From: Methylococcaceae bacterium
Lineage (GTDB): Bacteria; Pseudomonadota; Gammaproteobacteria; Methylococcales; Methylococcaceae
Assembly (NCBI GenBank): GCA_005792805.1
Contig: SXQV01000107.1
Coordinates: forward strand, 1-6,688
DNA: 6,688 bases
Direction of reading: 5' to 3'
The translations under genes were made by a program, and so were the position numbers. This document shows, piece after piece, positions 6,493 to 6,688 of this stretch; position 1 is the first letter of the stretch, and every line of letters starts with the position of its first letter. The notes beneath the pieces are model-generated. The model was not told the origin of the DNA. It made no database searches and saw only the letters and a list, made by a program, of their open reading frames with translations.

Positions 6493-6688
6493 CCCAACGC
6501 GACCGCATGACATGAACCATTCCAAGAGCCTACGGGGCAAGCCTCAAGCCGCCCGGCTTCGACATGGGCGACGGGTTTTTGACCGGATTTTGCCATTCTC
6601 CGGTTTACATCGAACGGCAAATCAGTGGGTTACGTGACTTCTGGGGCGATATCCTGAAAGTCTTGTAGGGACAACAATATCTCTGCGA
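6493..6688. other. Right-hand tail without a confident gene
   Basis: After the lipoprotein stop codon no full gene is evident on either strand. One plus-strand frame runs open from a TGA at 6513 to a TAG at 6666-6668 and reads like protein (see findings), but no good start site is seen. The minus strand gives only short frames. Confidence 0.5.
6550..6580 (+). terminator. Weak candidate Rho-independent terminator after the lipoprotein gene
   Basis: A 5-bp GC stem (cgccc at 6550-6554, gggcg at 6566-6570) with an 11-base loop is followed, after five bases, by five Ts at 6576-6580. It lies about 57 bp past the stop codon. The short stem, large loop and gap before the T-run make it weak. A competing hairpin (aagcc 6546-6550 with ggctt 6555-6559) overlaps it. 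Confidence 0.28.

Overview
This 6.7-kb stretch most likely comes from a chromosome of a free-living gammaproteobacterium. That is inferred from a TamA-type outer-membrane assembly gene beside trpG, trpD and trpC, from the moderately GC-rich codon use, and from a REP-type palindrome common in Proteobacteria. The genus cannot be read from the sequence. No rRNA, tRNA, CRISPR array, transposase or prophage gene was seen.

Layout. Six co-directional genes on the minus strand fill positions 5142 down to 1, in the order trpG, acyltransferase-3, DUF2721 membrane protein, trpD, trpC, and tamA (cut by the left edge). A 258-bp divergent intergenic region (5143-5400) separates them from a plus-strand gene (5401-6492). 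That gene encodes a predicted 363-residue lipoprotein of unknown function. The last 196 bp (6493-6688) hold a weak terminator-like hairpin and a short start-less open frame, but no confident gene.

How the genes work together. TrpG supplies ammonia to anthranilate synthase (its partner TrpE is not in the window). TrpD phosphoribosylates anthranilate, and TrpC closes the indole ring after TrpF has acted. The usual compact trpG-trpD-trpC block is split here: a membrane O-acyltransferase and a small DUF2721 membrane protein sit between trpG and trpD. tamA follows trpC on the same strand. Thus tryptophan synthesis genes are interleaved with cell-envelope genes, and a lipoprotein gene points the other way.

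The most notable items are the interrupted trp cluster; a REP-like palindrome translated as part of the TamA signal peptide; the uncharacterised lipoprotein; and a small out-of-frame ORF overlapping the trpG start. I did not find convincing evidence of a wholly new system. Most of the window is housekeeping sequence.
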